From Collinsella aerofaciens ATCC 25986 (GTDB taxonomy: Bacteria; Actinomycetota; Coriobacteriia; Coriobacteriales; Coriobacteriaceae), in assembly GCF_010509075.1 (NCBI RefSeq), contig NZ_CP048433.1, positions 1,302,001-1,366,000 of the forward strand: a stretch of 64,000 bases of DNA, in the 5' to 3' direction. Below, piece after piece: positions 1 through 7,521 of the stretch. The notes beneath the pieces were generated by a model that was not told where the DNA came from, made no database searches, and was given only the letters and a program-made list of their open reading frames with translations. Numbering within the stretch: the first letter of the stretch is position 1; the number at the start of each line of letters is the position of its first letter. Made by a program: the position numbers and the translations under genes.

Positions 1-325
1 CGGGCGCGGACCTGCTGTTCCAGCTGATATCGACGCGCTACGAGCAGCGCTCGACGATCATCACCACCAACGTGGGGATCAGCGGCTGGGGCAGGGTGTT
101 CGGGGACGACGTGGCGGCGAGCGCGATCGCGGACAGGGTGTGCCACCACTGCCACCTGGTCAAGATAACGGGCAGGTCCTACAGGCTGAAGGACCTGCCG
201 AGGGACGGTCCCGTCAAGCCGTGACCGGAATCGGTGAAAATACGTTAGCGCAACCGGTGAAACCGCCTTTGCGCGAACGGCACGCCTGTTTAGCGAAACT
301 GGTGAAAAATAGATTGACGCTAACA
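1..325. mobile_element. IS21-family element, right part (cut by window start)
   Basis: The end of an istB gene is followed by about 100 bases of non-coding terminus. The terminus ends in CTAACA at 325, matching the TG...CA ends of IS21-type elements. Read on the minus strand, it repeats a block of the form TTTCACC-GGTT-CGCTAA two to three times, the multiple internal terminal repeats typical of this family. The element lies inside an IS110-family transposase reading frame that resumes at 326. The other end, and so any target duplication, lies outside the window. Confidence 0.75.
3..224 (+). CDS. istB: IS21-type helper ATPase IstB, C-terminal part
   Basis: The frame is open from the first bases and ends at TGA 222-224, giving about 73 residues of the C-terminus. 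It contains the stretch LISTRYEQRSTIITTN, matching the R-Y-E-..-S-T-I-I-T-T-N region (sensor I of the AAA+ fold) of IstB/DnaC-like proteins, then a G-W-..-F-G-D-D segment and the cysteine/histidine-containing tail usual for IstB. IstB binds ATP and directs the IstA transposase to target DNA. The N-terminus with the Walker motifs lies before the window. Confidence 0.85.
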   Translation, partial: GADLLFQLISTRYEQRSTIITTNVGISGWGRVFGDDVAASAIADRVCHHCHLVKITGRSYRLKDLPRDGPVKP

Positions 326-1023
326 TCGATTCCCTTGATGCAGGAGAGCGCCTCGACGGCCGGGCGCCACCGGTCGGTCCGGGCGAGGGCGAGCACCTTC
401 TTCTCGAGCTGCCGGCGGTCCGACTCCGCGCACCTCGCGGCCGTGACGTAGTACTCGAGCACGTCGCGCTGGGGCCCCTCGAGCCTGATCCCGGATATCC
501 ACCTCCAGTGGGCGCGCGTCCAGGATCCCTTCCTCGTCCCGTCGGCGTTGCGCTCGTCCCAGACGTGGCCCAGCCTGATCAGGAACATGTTGAGGCGCTG
601 CCTGGCGCGGCGGTACTCCACCGTGGCGTCGTCGAGGGCGCGGTCGAGGTCCCGGGCGGCCTCGACGGCCGCATCGGGCAGCGGGACCTCCACGATGTTG
701 TGGGTGGCGAGCATGCGGGCGATGAACTCGGCGTCGCGCCGGTCGTTCTTGCGGCGCGCGTCCGCCGCCGGCCTCTGCATCTTGGAGACGGCGGCCACGG
801 CGCAGTCGAGGCCGAGCGCGCGCAGCTCGCGCGCCATGTGGAAGCCGGTGGGGCCGCTCTCGTAGCAGGCCCTGGGCTCCTCGAACCCGAGGGCCCACTC
901 CGCGATCTCGGCGGCGTCCGTCCCGAAGTCACGGTGCACCACCTCGCCGGTGAAGGGGTTGAACGCCGCGGCGGCGACCGATCGCGCGTGGACGTCCAGG
1001 CCGATGGAGGTAACATGGGGCAT
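326..1023 (-). pseudogene. IS110-family transposase, truncated by IS21 insertion
   Basis: The start ATG at 1023 opens a frame that keeps about 232 native residues. They carry the N-terminal DEDD (RuvC-like) domain: GLDVHARSV with the first Asp, then CYESGPTGF, the basic stretch RRKNDRRDA typical of IS110, and the helical segment after it. At 325 the frame runs into the inserted IS21 terminus, and the last ~35 encoded residues to position 214 are foreign. The C-terminal domain with the catalytic serine of IS110 recombinases is absent from the window. The protein is presumably inactive, although an excised form could be restored. Confidence 0.85.
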
Positions 1024-1147
1024 GGGAAGCCTCCTCCCCGCAGGTGCGGTAAGGGCTACCGCACGGGCCGATACTCAAAGCCCATTGTGGCATCCCGAGC
1101 CCGCGGAAAGAAGCTGCGCCGCGGGGGAGGCGACCCAAATGGCTTTC
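1024..1147 (-). ncRNA. candidate IS110 bridge RNA / left-end structured region
   Basis: IS110-family elements encode a structured bridge RNA in the non-coding end upstream of the transposase (established for IS621 and relatives). The non-coding region directly upstream of this transposase holds two perfect hairpins: GTGCGGTA/TACCGCAC (1044-1051 with 1057-1064) and CCCGCGG/CCGCGGG (1100-1106 with 1119-1125). The loops could display guide sequences, but target and donor loops cannot be assigned without the element boundary. The role is inferred; only the hairpins are seen. Confidence 0.35.
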
Positions 1148-1264
1148 TCATATCGTCTTACGTTGCTTCGAACGTTGCTTGAGTGCCTCGGAAAGCCCGA
1201 CGAGTGCCGTGGAGAACGAGACCAAAGCGGGCAGAAGTCTCACGAAATCAATCAGATCGGTCAT
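1148..1264 (-). CDS. small hydrophobic peptide, possible SOS-induced type I toxin
   Basis: This is a 38-residue open frame from ATG 1262-1264 to TGA 1148-1150. A very strong Shine-Dalgarno (GGGAGGTGAT) sits six bases before the start, which is why I accept so short a gene. The peptide has a short acidic start, one continuous hydrophobic stretch (FVRLLPALVSFSTALVGL) long enough for a membrane span, and a basic tail (KQRSKQRK). Size, single span and charged tail resemble TisB/Ldr/Fst-like type I toxins and holin-like toxins, but I see no certain family match. Its promoter carries a LexA-like box (see 1347-1376). An anti-SD segment (CCCTCC) lies just before the SD and could occlude it. Confidence 0.55.
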   Translation of the reverse strand: MTDLIDFVRLLPALVSFSTALVGLSEALKQRSKQRKTI

Positions 1265-1346
1265 GGGCATCACCTCCCATCAGATGGAGGGCGTTGCCCG
1301 GCACATGGAACTGCCGCCAACAGTATCAATTCTATCAAAGCGCAGT

Positions 1347-1376
1347 TAGATATGCGAATGTTTGTTCGTATTTCAA
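1347..1376 (-). promoter_or_regulatory. promoter with LexA-like box
   Basis: Read on the minus strand: -35 TTGAAA (1371-1376), an 18-base spacer and -10 TATCTA (1347-1352). The spacer holds CGAACAAACATTCG (1355-1368), which differs by one base from the Gram-positive/actinobacterial LexA consensus CGAAC-N4-GTTCG. A repressor bound there would block RNA polymerase. The predicted leader before the peptide gene at 1264 is about 75 bases. Confidence 0.5.
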
Positions 1377-1391
1377 GAGACCAGCGTCACC

Positions 1392-1420
1392 TGTGACAAA
1401 GGGGCTGTCCCTTTGTCACA
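1392..1420. repeat. REP-like palindrome
   Basis: A perfect 12-bp inverted repeat TGTGACAAAGGG / CCCTTTGTCACA with a 5-base loop starts immediately beyond the stop codon of the HAD gene (minus strand). It resembles the CTGTCCCTTT-containing palindromes found elsewhere in this window (20243, 21451, 29402, 61255) and could also act as a transcription terminator. Confidence 0.7.
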
Positions 1421-2278
1421 TTATTCGATGACGGTGCGAGAGTTTTGCTTGCGCATGGTGGCGAGCATGTGTTTGGGGACGGCGTGGACCATGCAACTGC
1501 CGATAGTTGCGCTCGCGGCGGCCTTGGCGGCATCGCTTGCGTTTTTGGTCGCGTAGCTGTGGCGGAAGCGTTTGAGCATGGCGATGTCGTTGCCGCCGTC
1601 TCCGTAAACCGCGACCTCATCCTCGGCAATGCCGTAGTAGCTCGCCAGCCAGGCCACGCTCTCGCCCTTGTTGCACGCCACGTCCGTGATCTCGAACATC
1701 ACCGGATCGAACGGCGCGTTGACCACGCGGTCCGATCGCTCGGCCAAATACGCCTTAAGGTCGCGCTCCAGCTCGGGCGAGGTCACGCGACAGTTAATCT
1801 TGCATACATCGTGACGCAGGATGTCGCCGATCGACTGATCGAAATACTGCTCCTCGTGATACCCGCCACGTGCACGCATACCGCGCATCACGATGCGCTT
1901 GATAGGACTGTCTTTTTTAAAGCCTGCCTGGTGCATCTCGAACGATCCACTCGAGAACATGCCATCGGGCGTGGAGCAGTCAAAACAGATATCCGGAAAC
2001 TCCTTGAGCAGCTCCTCGGTAATCTGCGAGTCGATGGTCCAGGTCCTGAGCACCTCGCCATGGCTGTCGCGCACGATGGACCCATTGGAGCAGCAGGCGT
2101 CGAGTGCCAGGCCCGTAAAGCCATGCTCGCCAATCGGCAGCGTCGAGCGCCCGGTCGCGGGAACCACATGCAGGCCAGCCTCGGTCAGCTCGCGAATGGC
2201 ACGGCGGATGGTCCCATCTGCCTCGTGCAGGGCGTTCAGCAGCGTTCCGTCTAAGTCACTCGCAAACATCTTGATCAT
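1421..2278 (-). CDS. Cof-type HAD-IIB family phosphatase
   Basis: A 285-residue hydrolase. The start ATG at 2278 is chosen because AAGGAG lies ten bases upstream and the protein then begins directly with the HAD motif I DLDGTLL; the longer open frame upstream has no ribosome site. Motif I aspartates form the phospho-aspartyl intermediate, motif II is near PATGRS, and motif IV is GDGGNDIAML near the C-terminus with the Mg-binding aspartates. The C2B-type cap between motifs II and III is typical of the Cof/YidA group, which dephosphorylates sugar phosphates or phospho-cofactors in the cytoplasm. The substrate cannot be told. A 15-bp inverted repeat overlaps the ribosome site (2285-2326). Confidence 0.85.
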   Translation of the reverse strand: MIKMFASDLDGTLLNALHEADGTIRRAIRELTEAGLHVVPATGRSTLPIGEHGFTGLALDACCSNGSIVRDSHGEVLRTWTIDSQITEELLKEFPDICFDCSTPDGMFSSGSFEMHQAGFKKDSPIKRIVMRGMRARGGYHEEQYFDQSIGDILRHDVCKINCRVTSPELERDLKAYLAERSDRVVNAPFDPVMFEITDVACNKGESVAWLASYYGIAEDEVAVYGDGGNDIAMLKRFRHSYATKNASDAAKAAASATIGSCMVHAVPKHMLATMRKQNSRTVIE

Positions 2279-2284
2279 GGATAC

Positions 2285-2326
2285 GCCTCTCCTTCGTCTG
2301 CACGATATTGTAGACGAAGGAGAGGC
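2285..2326 (-). repeat. 15-bp inverted repeat over the HAD gene ribosome site
   Basis: Perfect arms 2285-2299 and 2312-2326 (GCCTCTCCTTCGTCT and its complement) with a 12-base loop. In the minus-strand transcript the 3' arm contains the AAGGAG ribosome site of the HAD gene starting at 2278, so folding would hide it. It could also end transcription from the MFS gene upstream, though no U-run follows. Confidence 0.6.
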
Positions 2327-2393
2327 ATGCCTAAACAATGCCGTCCCGGCGCGGCGTGCCACTGTCTCCACAAATTCACGGTCCCCCAGCGCC

Positions 2394-3656
2394 TTAAGAC
2401 ATTCGCCATAAGCGACTTTTCAGCCGATTAAACAGCGCCGTCGTCGACGTCAGCACCGCCAACATGCCTGCGAATACAATCGCCGGAGCCCATCGATCAT
2501 ATGCAAGCCCGTAAACCAATTGGCCAATAGGCGTTGCACAGGAAAGTGTCATATAAACGAGTGCCAGCACTTTTCCGCAGAGTTCCTTTGGCGCTGACCG
2601 CTGAACAAATGAAACGATTCCGACCGATGCAATGCTTGCCCACGCCATGACCCATGCCGAGCCGGCCGCAAGCGCGGCAAACGCTAATTCATCAGGACCG
2701 CTCAGTAGCGTGACAATAATCGGTACGACTCCAAAACAAATCATCGCAACATATCGACATATGCCCTTGAAGGAAAAACGATGCGGCCAAATACCGACCA
2801 AACCACTGCCGACAAAACCACCTAAGCCCATAGCCACCTCAATAATCCCAACAAAGGATGACTGCATTCCGAGATGCTTTGCAACAATAACGGGAGCACC
2901 AATCGTTAACCCAACTAACGCAAGGTTCAAAATAGCCGCAAGCAAAAACACAACGAGCAATGATGCGTTTTGAAACAGGTACCGAATCGACTCCCGAAAA
3001 TCGCTTCGGCATGTTGAGCAAGTCGTACTGTCCCCTGTCATTCCAGATGAGGCATTTTGCTTGAGTGCGCCCCCGAACAGCAGGGCTGACATCGCAAACG
3101 TCAACGCCGCGGTTTCGCATAGAGCATCGATACCAAAGCACCCATAGACTGCCGTCCCGACTACAGGCCCCAAGATATTGCTCGCCATGGTTACCTGCGA
3201 GACCAACGCTGTGGCACGCTCAACCTTTTCTTGGCCCATCATGTGCACCGTCTCAATTTGAAGCATCGGTTTCAGCAGCGATTGGATGCCATATTGGACG
3301 CAAAGCATTGCTGCCACGACAACCGCAAGAGGCAGCGAACACTTCATGGGGATAAACAGCAGTGATGCAGCCATCAGAACAATGCCGAGCACCACAAGAA
3401 CCCCGCGATGTCTCCCGTGATCCGCCAAGATTCCGCCAGCCGGAGTCGCAAGCACGCCCGGCACGAACGCTATCGCCGCGACAGCACCATATAACGTTGA
3501 CGAGCCGCTGCAATCGAACAAGTAAAGCGGGCACGCAAAGCACAGTGCCGACAACATCGAATACGCGCACAGCTGTGCAACAAGAAGACCGAAAAGCCTG
3601 ATAGATCGCACTGTTTTTTGCGCCAACGAGACATTGCTCCTCCGCATTCCAGCCAT
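2394..3656 (-). CDS. MFS-type efflux transporter
   Basis: A 420-residue protein with about 12 hydrophobic spans. The start at 3656 follows a GGGGGCAGG ribosome site; the longer open frame would run through the operator at 3671-3689. The loop between spans 2 and 3 reads GGILADHGRHRG, the G-x-x-x-D-R/H-x-G-R-R motif A of the major facilitator superfamily. An LFQNASLL..FLLAAI segment begins the second half. The layout resembles macrolide/multidrug exporters of the MefA/EntS type. A TetR regulator lies directly upstream on the same strand, and two palindromic operators lie in the 100-base gap, so the exporter is probably induced by its own substrate. Confidence 0.8.
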   Translation of the reverse strand: MAGMRRSNVSLAQKTVRSIRLFGLLVAQLCAYSMLSALCFACPLYLFDCSGSSTLYGAVAAIAFVPGVLATPAGGILADHGRHRGVLVVLGIVLMAASLLFIPMKCSLPLAVVVAAMLCVQYGIQSLLKPMLQIETVHMMGQEKVERATALVSQVTMASNILGPVVGTAVYGCFGIDALCETAALTFAMSALLFGGALKQNASSGMTGDSTTCSTCRSDFRESIRYLFQNASLLVVFLLAAILNLALVGLTIGAPVIVAKHLGMQSSFVGIIEVAMGLGGFVGSGLVGIWPHRFSFKGICRYVAMICFGVVPIIVTLLSGPDELAFAALAAGSAWVMAWASIASVGIVSFVQRSAPKELCGKVLALVYMTLSCATPIGQLVYGLAYDRWAPAIVFAGMLAVLTSTTALFNRLKSRLWRMS

Positions 3657-3670
3657 AAGCCTGCCCCCTA

Positions 3671-3754
3671 TACATACCATTAGTATGTATTTAATGACTT
3701 GAAAAGGGCAGCCGTGGCTACCCTTACAAATCAATTACATACCGTCAGTATCTA
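3671..3754 (-). promoter_or_regulatory. tandem TetR-type operators
   Basis: There are two sites of identical design: TACATAC-CATTA-GTATGTA (3671-3689, perfect 7-bp arms, 5-base spacer) and TACATAC-CGTCA-GTATCTA (3736-3754, one mismatch). They flank the start region of the MFS transporter gene and the end of the tetR gene, the usual arrangement for repression of an exporter by a TetR protein. Confidence 0.7.
3700..3725 (-). terminator. terminator after tetR
   Basis: Arms AAGGGCAGCC (3704-3713) and GGCTACCCTT (3716-3725) form a hairpin with one mismatch, followed on the minus strand by TTTTC. It lies between the two operator sites, so the exporter needs its own promoter downstream of it. Confidence 0.5.
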
Positions 3755-3756
3755 TA

Positions 3757-4419
3757 TTACCACCCAGCACGGTTCCATACGTCCCAAATCTGAGCCGTTG
3801 TCTGGAGCACTTCATTACCCAAATCGAGCCCCACCGCGGCCGCCATCTGCGCCAAACATTGCGCGCGAGCGAGCATTCGATCCTTGGTCTCGAGCGGACG
3901 GAACAGCGGCAGCAGCCAAAGATTCGCCAACAACGATACGGCCTCAGCCGCTTCGCGCGGGCATTTGCACGCAATGGAGCCGTCGGCGATGCCCTCCTCG
4001 ATCACTGGCAAAAGACAGCCATCGGCCGACTCGTCGAACGAGCCCTGGTACTGCATCGCCAGTAGACGCGAGCTTTTTACCGGATCTGCCGCAGGATGCA
4101 TGCGTGCCCATAGCTCAATTTGCGGAACGACAGACTCGGGCGCGTACAGTCGCTTGAGCTTTTGGGCTCCCGTCATATTGCCAGCACCGAGTGTCGCGCG
4201 GCGGCGCTCAACAATCGGAGCCATTGCCCGATCAAATGCGGCGTTGAAAATCTCTTCTTTGCTCTTAAAGTGATGATAGACAGCACCCTTGGTCATGCCA
4301 TTGAGGCGGTCGACGATATCTTGAATGCTCGTCCCCTCATAACCCTGTGCGCAGAATAGCTCCAGCGCCGCGTCGAGAATCTTCGCGACTGTCTCCTCGG
4401 GATATTTATTACGCCCCAT
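3757..4419 (-). CDS. TetR-family transcriptional regulator
   Basis: A 220-residue protein. The N-terminal helix-turn-helix spans roughly residues 10-55: ILDAALELFCAQGYEGTSI, then the recognition part GAVYHHFKSKEEIF, which is classic TetR. The rest is a helical ligand-binding domain. ATG 4419 (product starts MGRNKYPEETV) fits the family length. An in-frame ATG at 4455 is possible, but neither start has a strong ribosome site. It most likely represses the MFS gene downstream through the sites at 3671-3754. Confidence 0.85.
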   Translation of the reverse strand: MGRNKYPEETVAKILDAALELFCAQGYEGTSIQDIVDRLNGMTKGAVYHHFKSKEEIFNAAFDRAMAPIVERRRATLGAGNMTGAQKLKRLYAPESVVPQIELWARMHPAADPVKSSRLLAMQYQGSFDESADGCLLPVIEEGIADGSIACKCPREAAEAVSLLANLWLLPLFRPLETKDRMLARAQCLAQMAAAVGLDLGNEVLQTTAQIWDVWNRAGW

Positions 4420-4493
4420 AATCTGTCCATCCGCAACGCAAGTCTTGTGCCTCATTGCAGTATTTTAACGTTGCGGATGGCAGGCGGTCGATT

Positions 4494-4832
4494 CTACACC
4501 GCGGCGGGGCCGTGTTCGCCGGTACGGATGCGGATGACTTCCTCGACCGGCTCGACCCAGATCTTGCCATCGCCGGCGGCTCCGGTGCGAGCGGCGTTGC
4601 AGATGATGTCGACAATGCCATCGACGTGCTCATCGGCGCAGATAAGGGTGAACTGCACCTTAGGGATCGTGTTGACAAGCAACTCGTTGCCGCGCACGTA
4701 TTCCTTCCAGCCATGCTGTGAGCCGCAGCCCTGCACCTGGTTGATAGTCATACCGCGAACATCGGCAGCAAACAGCGCGTCTTTAAGAACCTCAAGCTTC
4801 TCAGCACGAACGATCGCCGTAATTTTCTTCAT
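4494..4832 (-). CDS. glnB: P-II nitrogen regulatory protein
   Basis: A 112-residue P-II protein that would sense 2-oxoglutarate and ATP/ADP and block the ammonium channel encoded just upstream. Conserved features are the start MKKITAIVRAEKL, the RG-x-E T-loop region, and the C-terminal RTGAAGDGKIWV nucleotide-binding stretch. The T-loop tyrosine that is uridylylated in enterobacterial GlnB (position 51) is leucine here (RGNELLVN), so control by uridylylation at that site is impossible. It is probably co-transcribed with amt, with a structured 190-base gap between them. AGAGGA precedes the start. Confidence 0.9.
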   Translation of the reverse strand: MKKITAIVRAEKLEVLKDALFAADVRGMTINQVQGCGSQHGWKEYVRGNELLVNTIPKVQFTLICADEHVDGIVDIICNAARTGAAGDGKIWVEPVEEVIRIRTGEHGPAAV

Positions 4833-4863
4833 AGTAAATTCCTCTCTTTATCAAAGAAATGAA

Positions 4864-5000
4864 TTGCCATTCAATGACGCGGGTTTTCCAGGTGCCCGAG
4901 ATTGCCCCGAAAGAGGAGCGCCGCGTACTTCGGTACGCAAGCGACGGTTTGAGGGGCAAGGTCGGGTGCCTGGGAAAGCCGCGCGACGATTGAACGGCAA
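4864..5000. repeat. class B large hairpin element in the amt-glnB gap
   Basis: A nested imperfect inverted repeat. The innermost stem is GCGTAC-TTCG-GTACGC (4923-4938) with a UUCG tetraloop. Around it lie GAAAGAGGA on one side and CGACGGTTTGA on the other, then a ~28-bp imperfect stem (GGTTTTCC...TTGCCCC with GGGGCAAGG...GGGAAAGCC), then outer arms TTGCCATTCAATGACGCG and CGCGACGATTGAACGGCAA. The same design with other stem bases recurs at 62652-62749. Confidence 0.65.
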
Positions 5001-5022
5001 GGTGCGGAGCCTGGGGAAGCCG

Positions 5023-6300
5023 CTAGTCAAGTCCCGAGAACGAGGGATACGCGCTCTCGCCGTGTTGACTCGCGTCCAGGCCCAGCGCCTCGTCGGCCTC
5101 GTCCACGCGCAGGCTGCCGTGGAACAGCGCCTTGACCACCGCGGCGATCACCAAGTCGAGCACCAGTACAATAGCGACCGTCACCACAATGCCCAAAATC
5201 TGCGAGATGAGCAGCGAGACATCGCCCGTGTAGAACAGGCCGCCCTTACCGGTCCACGAGAGCTCCGGCACGCAGAACAGCCCCGTGAGCACGCCGCCCA
5301 GGATGCCACCGATGCCGTGGCAGCCAAACGCGTCGAGCGCATCGTCGTAGCCAAATTTGGTCTTAAGATGGCTGATGGCCAGGTAGCAGACGGGAGATAC
5401 GATCAGGCCCATGACCAGCGCCGCCCACGGCTCGACAAAGCCCGCGCCCGGCGTGACCACCACAAGGCCCGCAACCAGACCGGTGCTGGCGCCCACCAGC
5501 GTGGGTCGACCGGTGTGCACGCGCTCGACGGCAAGCCACGAGACCATGCCCGCCGCGCTGGCCGTCACGGTATTGAGGATGGCAAGTGCCGCCACGGCGT
5601 CGGCCTTGAACTCGCTGCCGCCGTTAAAGCCAAACCAGCCAAACCAAAGCAGGCCGGCTCCCAGCGCCACAAACGGCACGTTATGCGGACGGTAGCTCAC
5701 CATGCCAAAGCCGCGACGACGGCCGAGCATTAAGCAGAGAATCAGGCCCGTAAGACCAGACGAGATGTGCACCACGTCGCCGCCGGCAAAGTCGAGCGCG
5801 CCGATGATATCGCCGATAAAGGAGCCCTCGCCGCCCCAAACCATGTGAGCAAGCGGCGCATAGACCACGAGCAGCCAAATGCCCAGGAAGGCCGTCGTGG
5901 CACCGAACTTAACGCGGCCGGCCAGGCTGCCCGTGACGATAGCAGCCGTGATCATGGCAAATGCCATCTGGAAGGCGATGTTGATGATCTGAGGGTAGAC
6001 GACACCGTCCGCAGCATTGCCCTCGGCCGCCTGCAGCACCTGGTTGAGCACCGGCAGGCACAGCAGCTGGTCAAGGCCTCCAATAAACGGACTCGAACCG
6101 TCGCCGCCATAGGCCAGAGACCAGCCGGCAACAATCCACAGCACACCAACCAGACCAATGGCGCCAAAGCACATGAGCATGGTGTTGATGACATTTTTGC
6201 GCCTGGACAGGCCGCCATAGAAAAACGCCAGACCCGGTGTCATTAAAAACACGAGCATGGTGCAGATGAGCATAAACGTTGTCGATCCCGTATCGTACAT
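5023..6300 (-). CDS. amt: ammonium transporter Amt
   Basis: A 425-residue Amt/MEP/Rh channel with about 11 membrane spans. The start at 6300 (MYDTGSTTFML) follows AGGGAGAGCG; the longer open frame has no signal. Family hallmarks are TPGLAFFYGGLSRRKN near the N-terminus, FNGGSEFKADAVAA, and DDALDAFGCHGIGGILGG, which contains one of the pore histidines. It imports ammonium at low external concentration. The P-II gene follows on the same strand, the conserved amt-glnB/K pairing in which P-II plugs the channel when nitrogen is ample. Confidence 0.93.
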   Translation of the reverse strand: MYDTGSTTFMLICTMLVFLMTPGLAFFYGGLSRRKNVINTMLMCFGAIGLVGVLWIVAGWSLAYGGDGSSPFIGGLDQLLCLPVLNQVLQAAEGNAADGVVYPQIINIAFQMAFAMITAAIVTGSLAGRVKFGATTAFLGIWLLVVYAPLAHMVWGGEGSFIGDIIGALDFAGGDVVHISSGLTGLILCLMLGRRRGFGMVSYRPHNVPFVALGAGLLWFGWFGFNGGSEFKADAVAALAILNTVTASAAGMVSWLAVERVHTGRPTLVGASTGLVAGLVVVTPGAGFVEPWAALVMGLIVSPVCYLAISHLKTKFGYDDALDAFGCHGIGGILGGVLTGLFCVPELSWTGKGGLFYTGDVSLLISQILGIVVTVAIVLVLDLVIAAVVKALFHGSLRVDEADEALGLDASQHGESAYPSFSGLD

Positions 6301-6498
6301 TCGCTCTCCCTTGGTCGCATGAACGTTGTCGGCGCCCATAATGCGGCCGAGGGGCAACTGGTGTAGACCAGATACGGCGTTGTTAAACGCGGCGTTGTCG
6401 AATGGAAACGGCGCCGCAACCTTGGAAACGGCGCGGCAACGGACGCGAAACGAACGGGAAATACGCGAGCAAGGAAGCCGCGAGCGCGCCCGTCCCGG

Positions 6499-7518
6499 CT
6501 AGCGGCGGAACAGCTCGCGGGCTCGGTCACGGAGGTCGGTAGCTCGGATGACGCCCTCGTAGCGGTTGATGCGCAAGCGCGGGAAGGCATTGAAGAAGCG
6601 CAGGTCGCGTCGGCTGAGCGACACGCTTGGCACCGGACGGCTCATGCGCTTGCCGGCAAGGCGACGGCTGAGCGACGGACGCGGCATGTTCGGCGCGGCA
6701 TCGGCCACGCGGCGGGCGGCAAGCGCCAGGCCGCGAGCACCATCCGCGATAAACGTCGGCATCGAAGCCTTCTCGCGCAGGGCATCGAGCGCGGCGTCAC
6801 CCAGCTCGGCCAGCCACCCGTTAACGGCACGGCTACGGATGTGCGTCTGTGCCACCGAGTCAATCGTAGAATCGGGAATACGTTCGAGCATGGAGTCGGA
6901 CGCATCGGCGAGCGACTCATTGATGCGGTCGGCAAGGTCGGCCCGGACGCGCTCCAGCTGATTGGACAGACGCCGCCAGCTCGCCAACGAGCACACTGCG
7001 TCAACCATCATCGCGACCGCGACGATAAAGGCCGACAGCCGCACAATCAGCACCGGCAGATGGCCAAGCAGCCCCAGCAATGCCGGCTCCACTAAACGGC
7101 AAATGCACAACGCACCCAAGCCAAACGCGCATGCCCAGTACAGGCAGATACGTCCGTGCAGATTAAACGGCAGGTGCGAATAGTCCCAAAAGCGAGCGCC
7201 CGTTGTTTTTTCCAGCAGCACGCCTACGCTGTACTCAATCACGCTGCATACGAGCGCTGCAGCGACAAACTGGCTCGACGCATCCGGAATCCCGCGCAGC
7301 AAAAGCCAGCAGGCAATGCCGCCCACACCATAGATAGGACAACACGGCCCCAGCAAAAAGCCACTGTTGGCGAAGCGTCCGTGGTTGAGCATGGCGCATA
7401 CTGTCGACTCCCACGCCCAGCCGCAAAACCCGTAAAAGGCAAACGAGAGCACCAGTGCCGAGAGCGGGCAGGCGGCAAGCGTCGCGCCGCCAAACGCCAT
7501 ATCAATCGCGGTTTCCAC
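6499..7518 (-). CDS. CmpB-type putative ABC-transporter permease / membrane protein
   Basis: A 339-residue protein. The N-terminal ~170 residues hold five or six hydrophobic spans with FYGFCGWAWESTVCAMLNHGRFANSGFLLGPCCPIYGVG, the signature of the CmpB family of putative transporter permeases common in Firmicutes and Coriobacteriia. The C-terminal half is a soluble, basic, alpha-helical region (roughly 170-339). GTG at 7518 is taken as start because GGAGAGGG lies six bases upstream, only three bases past the stop of the HD-domain gene; ATG 7500 is an alternative. The function of the family is not known. Confidence 0.7.
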   Translation of the reverse strand: METAIDMAFGGATLAACPLSALVLSFAFYGFCGWAWESTVCAMLNHGRFANSGFLLGPCCPIYGVGGIACWLLLRGIPDASSQFVAAALVCSVIEYSVGVLLEKTTGARFWDYSHLPFNLHGRICLYWACAFGLGALCICRLVEPALLGLLGHLPVLIVRLSAFIVAVAMMVDAVCSLASWRRLSNQLERVRADLADRINESLADASDSMLERIPDSTIDSVAQTHIRSRAVNGWLAELGDAALDALREKASMPTFIADGARGLALAARRVADAAPNMPRPSLSRRLAGKRMSRPVPSVSLSRRDLRFFNAFPRLRINRYEGVIRATDLRDRARELFRR

Positions 7519-7521
7519 CGT

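Noticed and set aside
1183-1431. 82-residue plus-strand frame at the IS110 edge
   Set aside because: It has no ribosome site, and the minus-strand peptide at 1148-1264 explains the conserved signals better.
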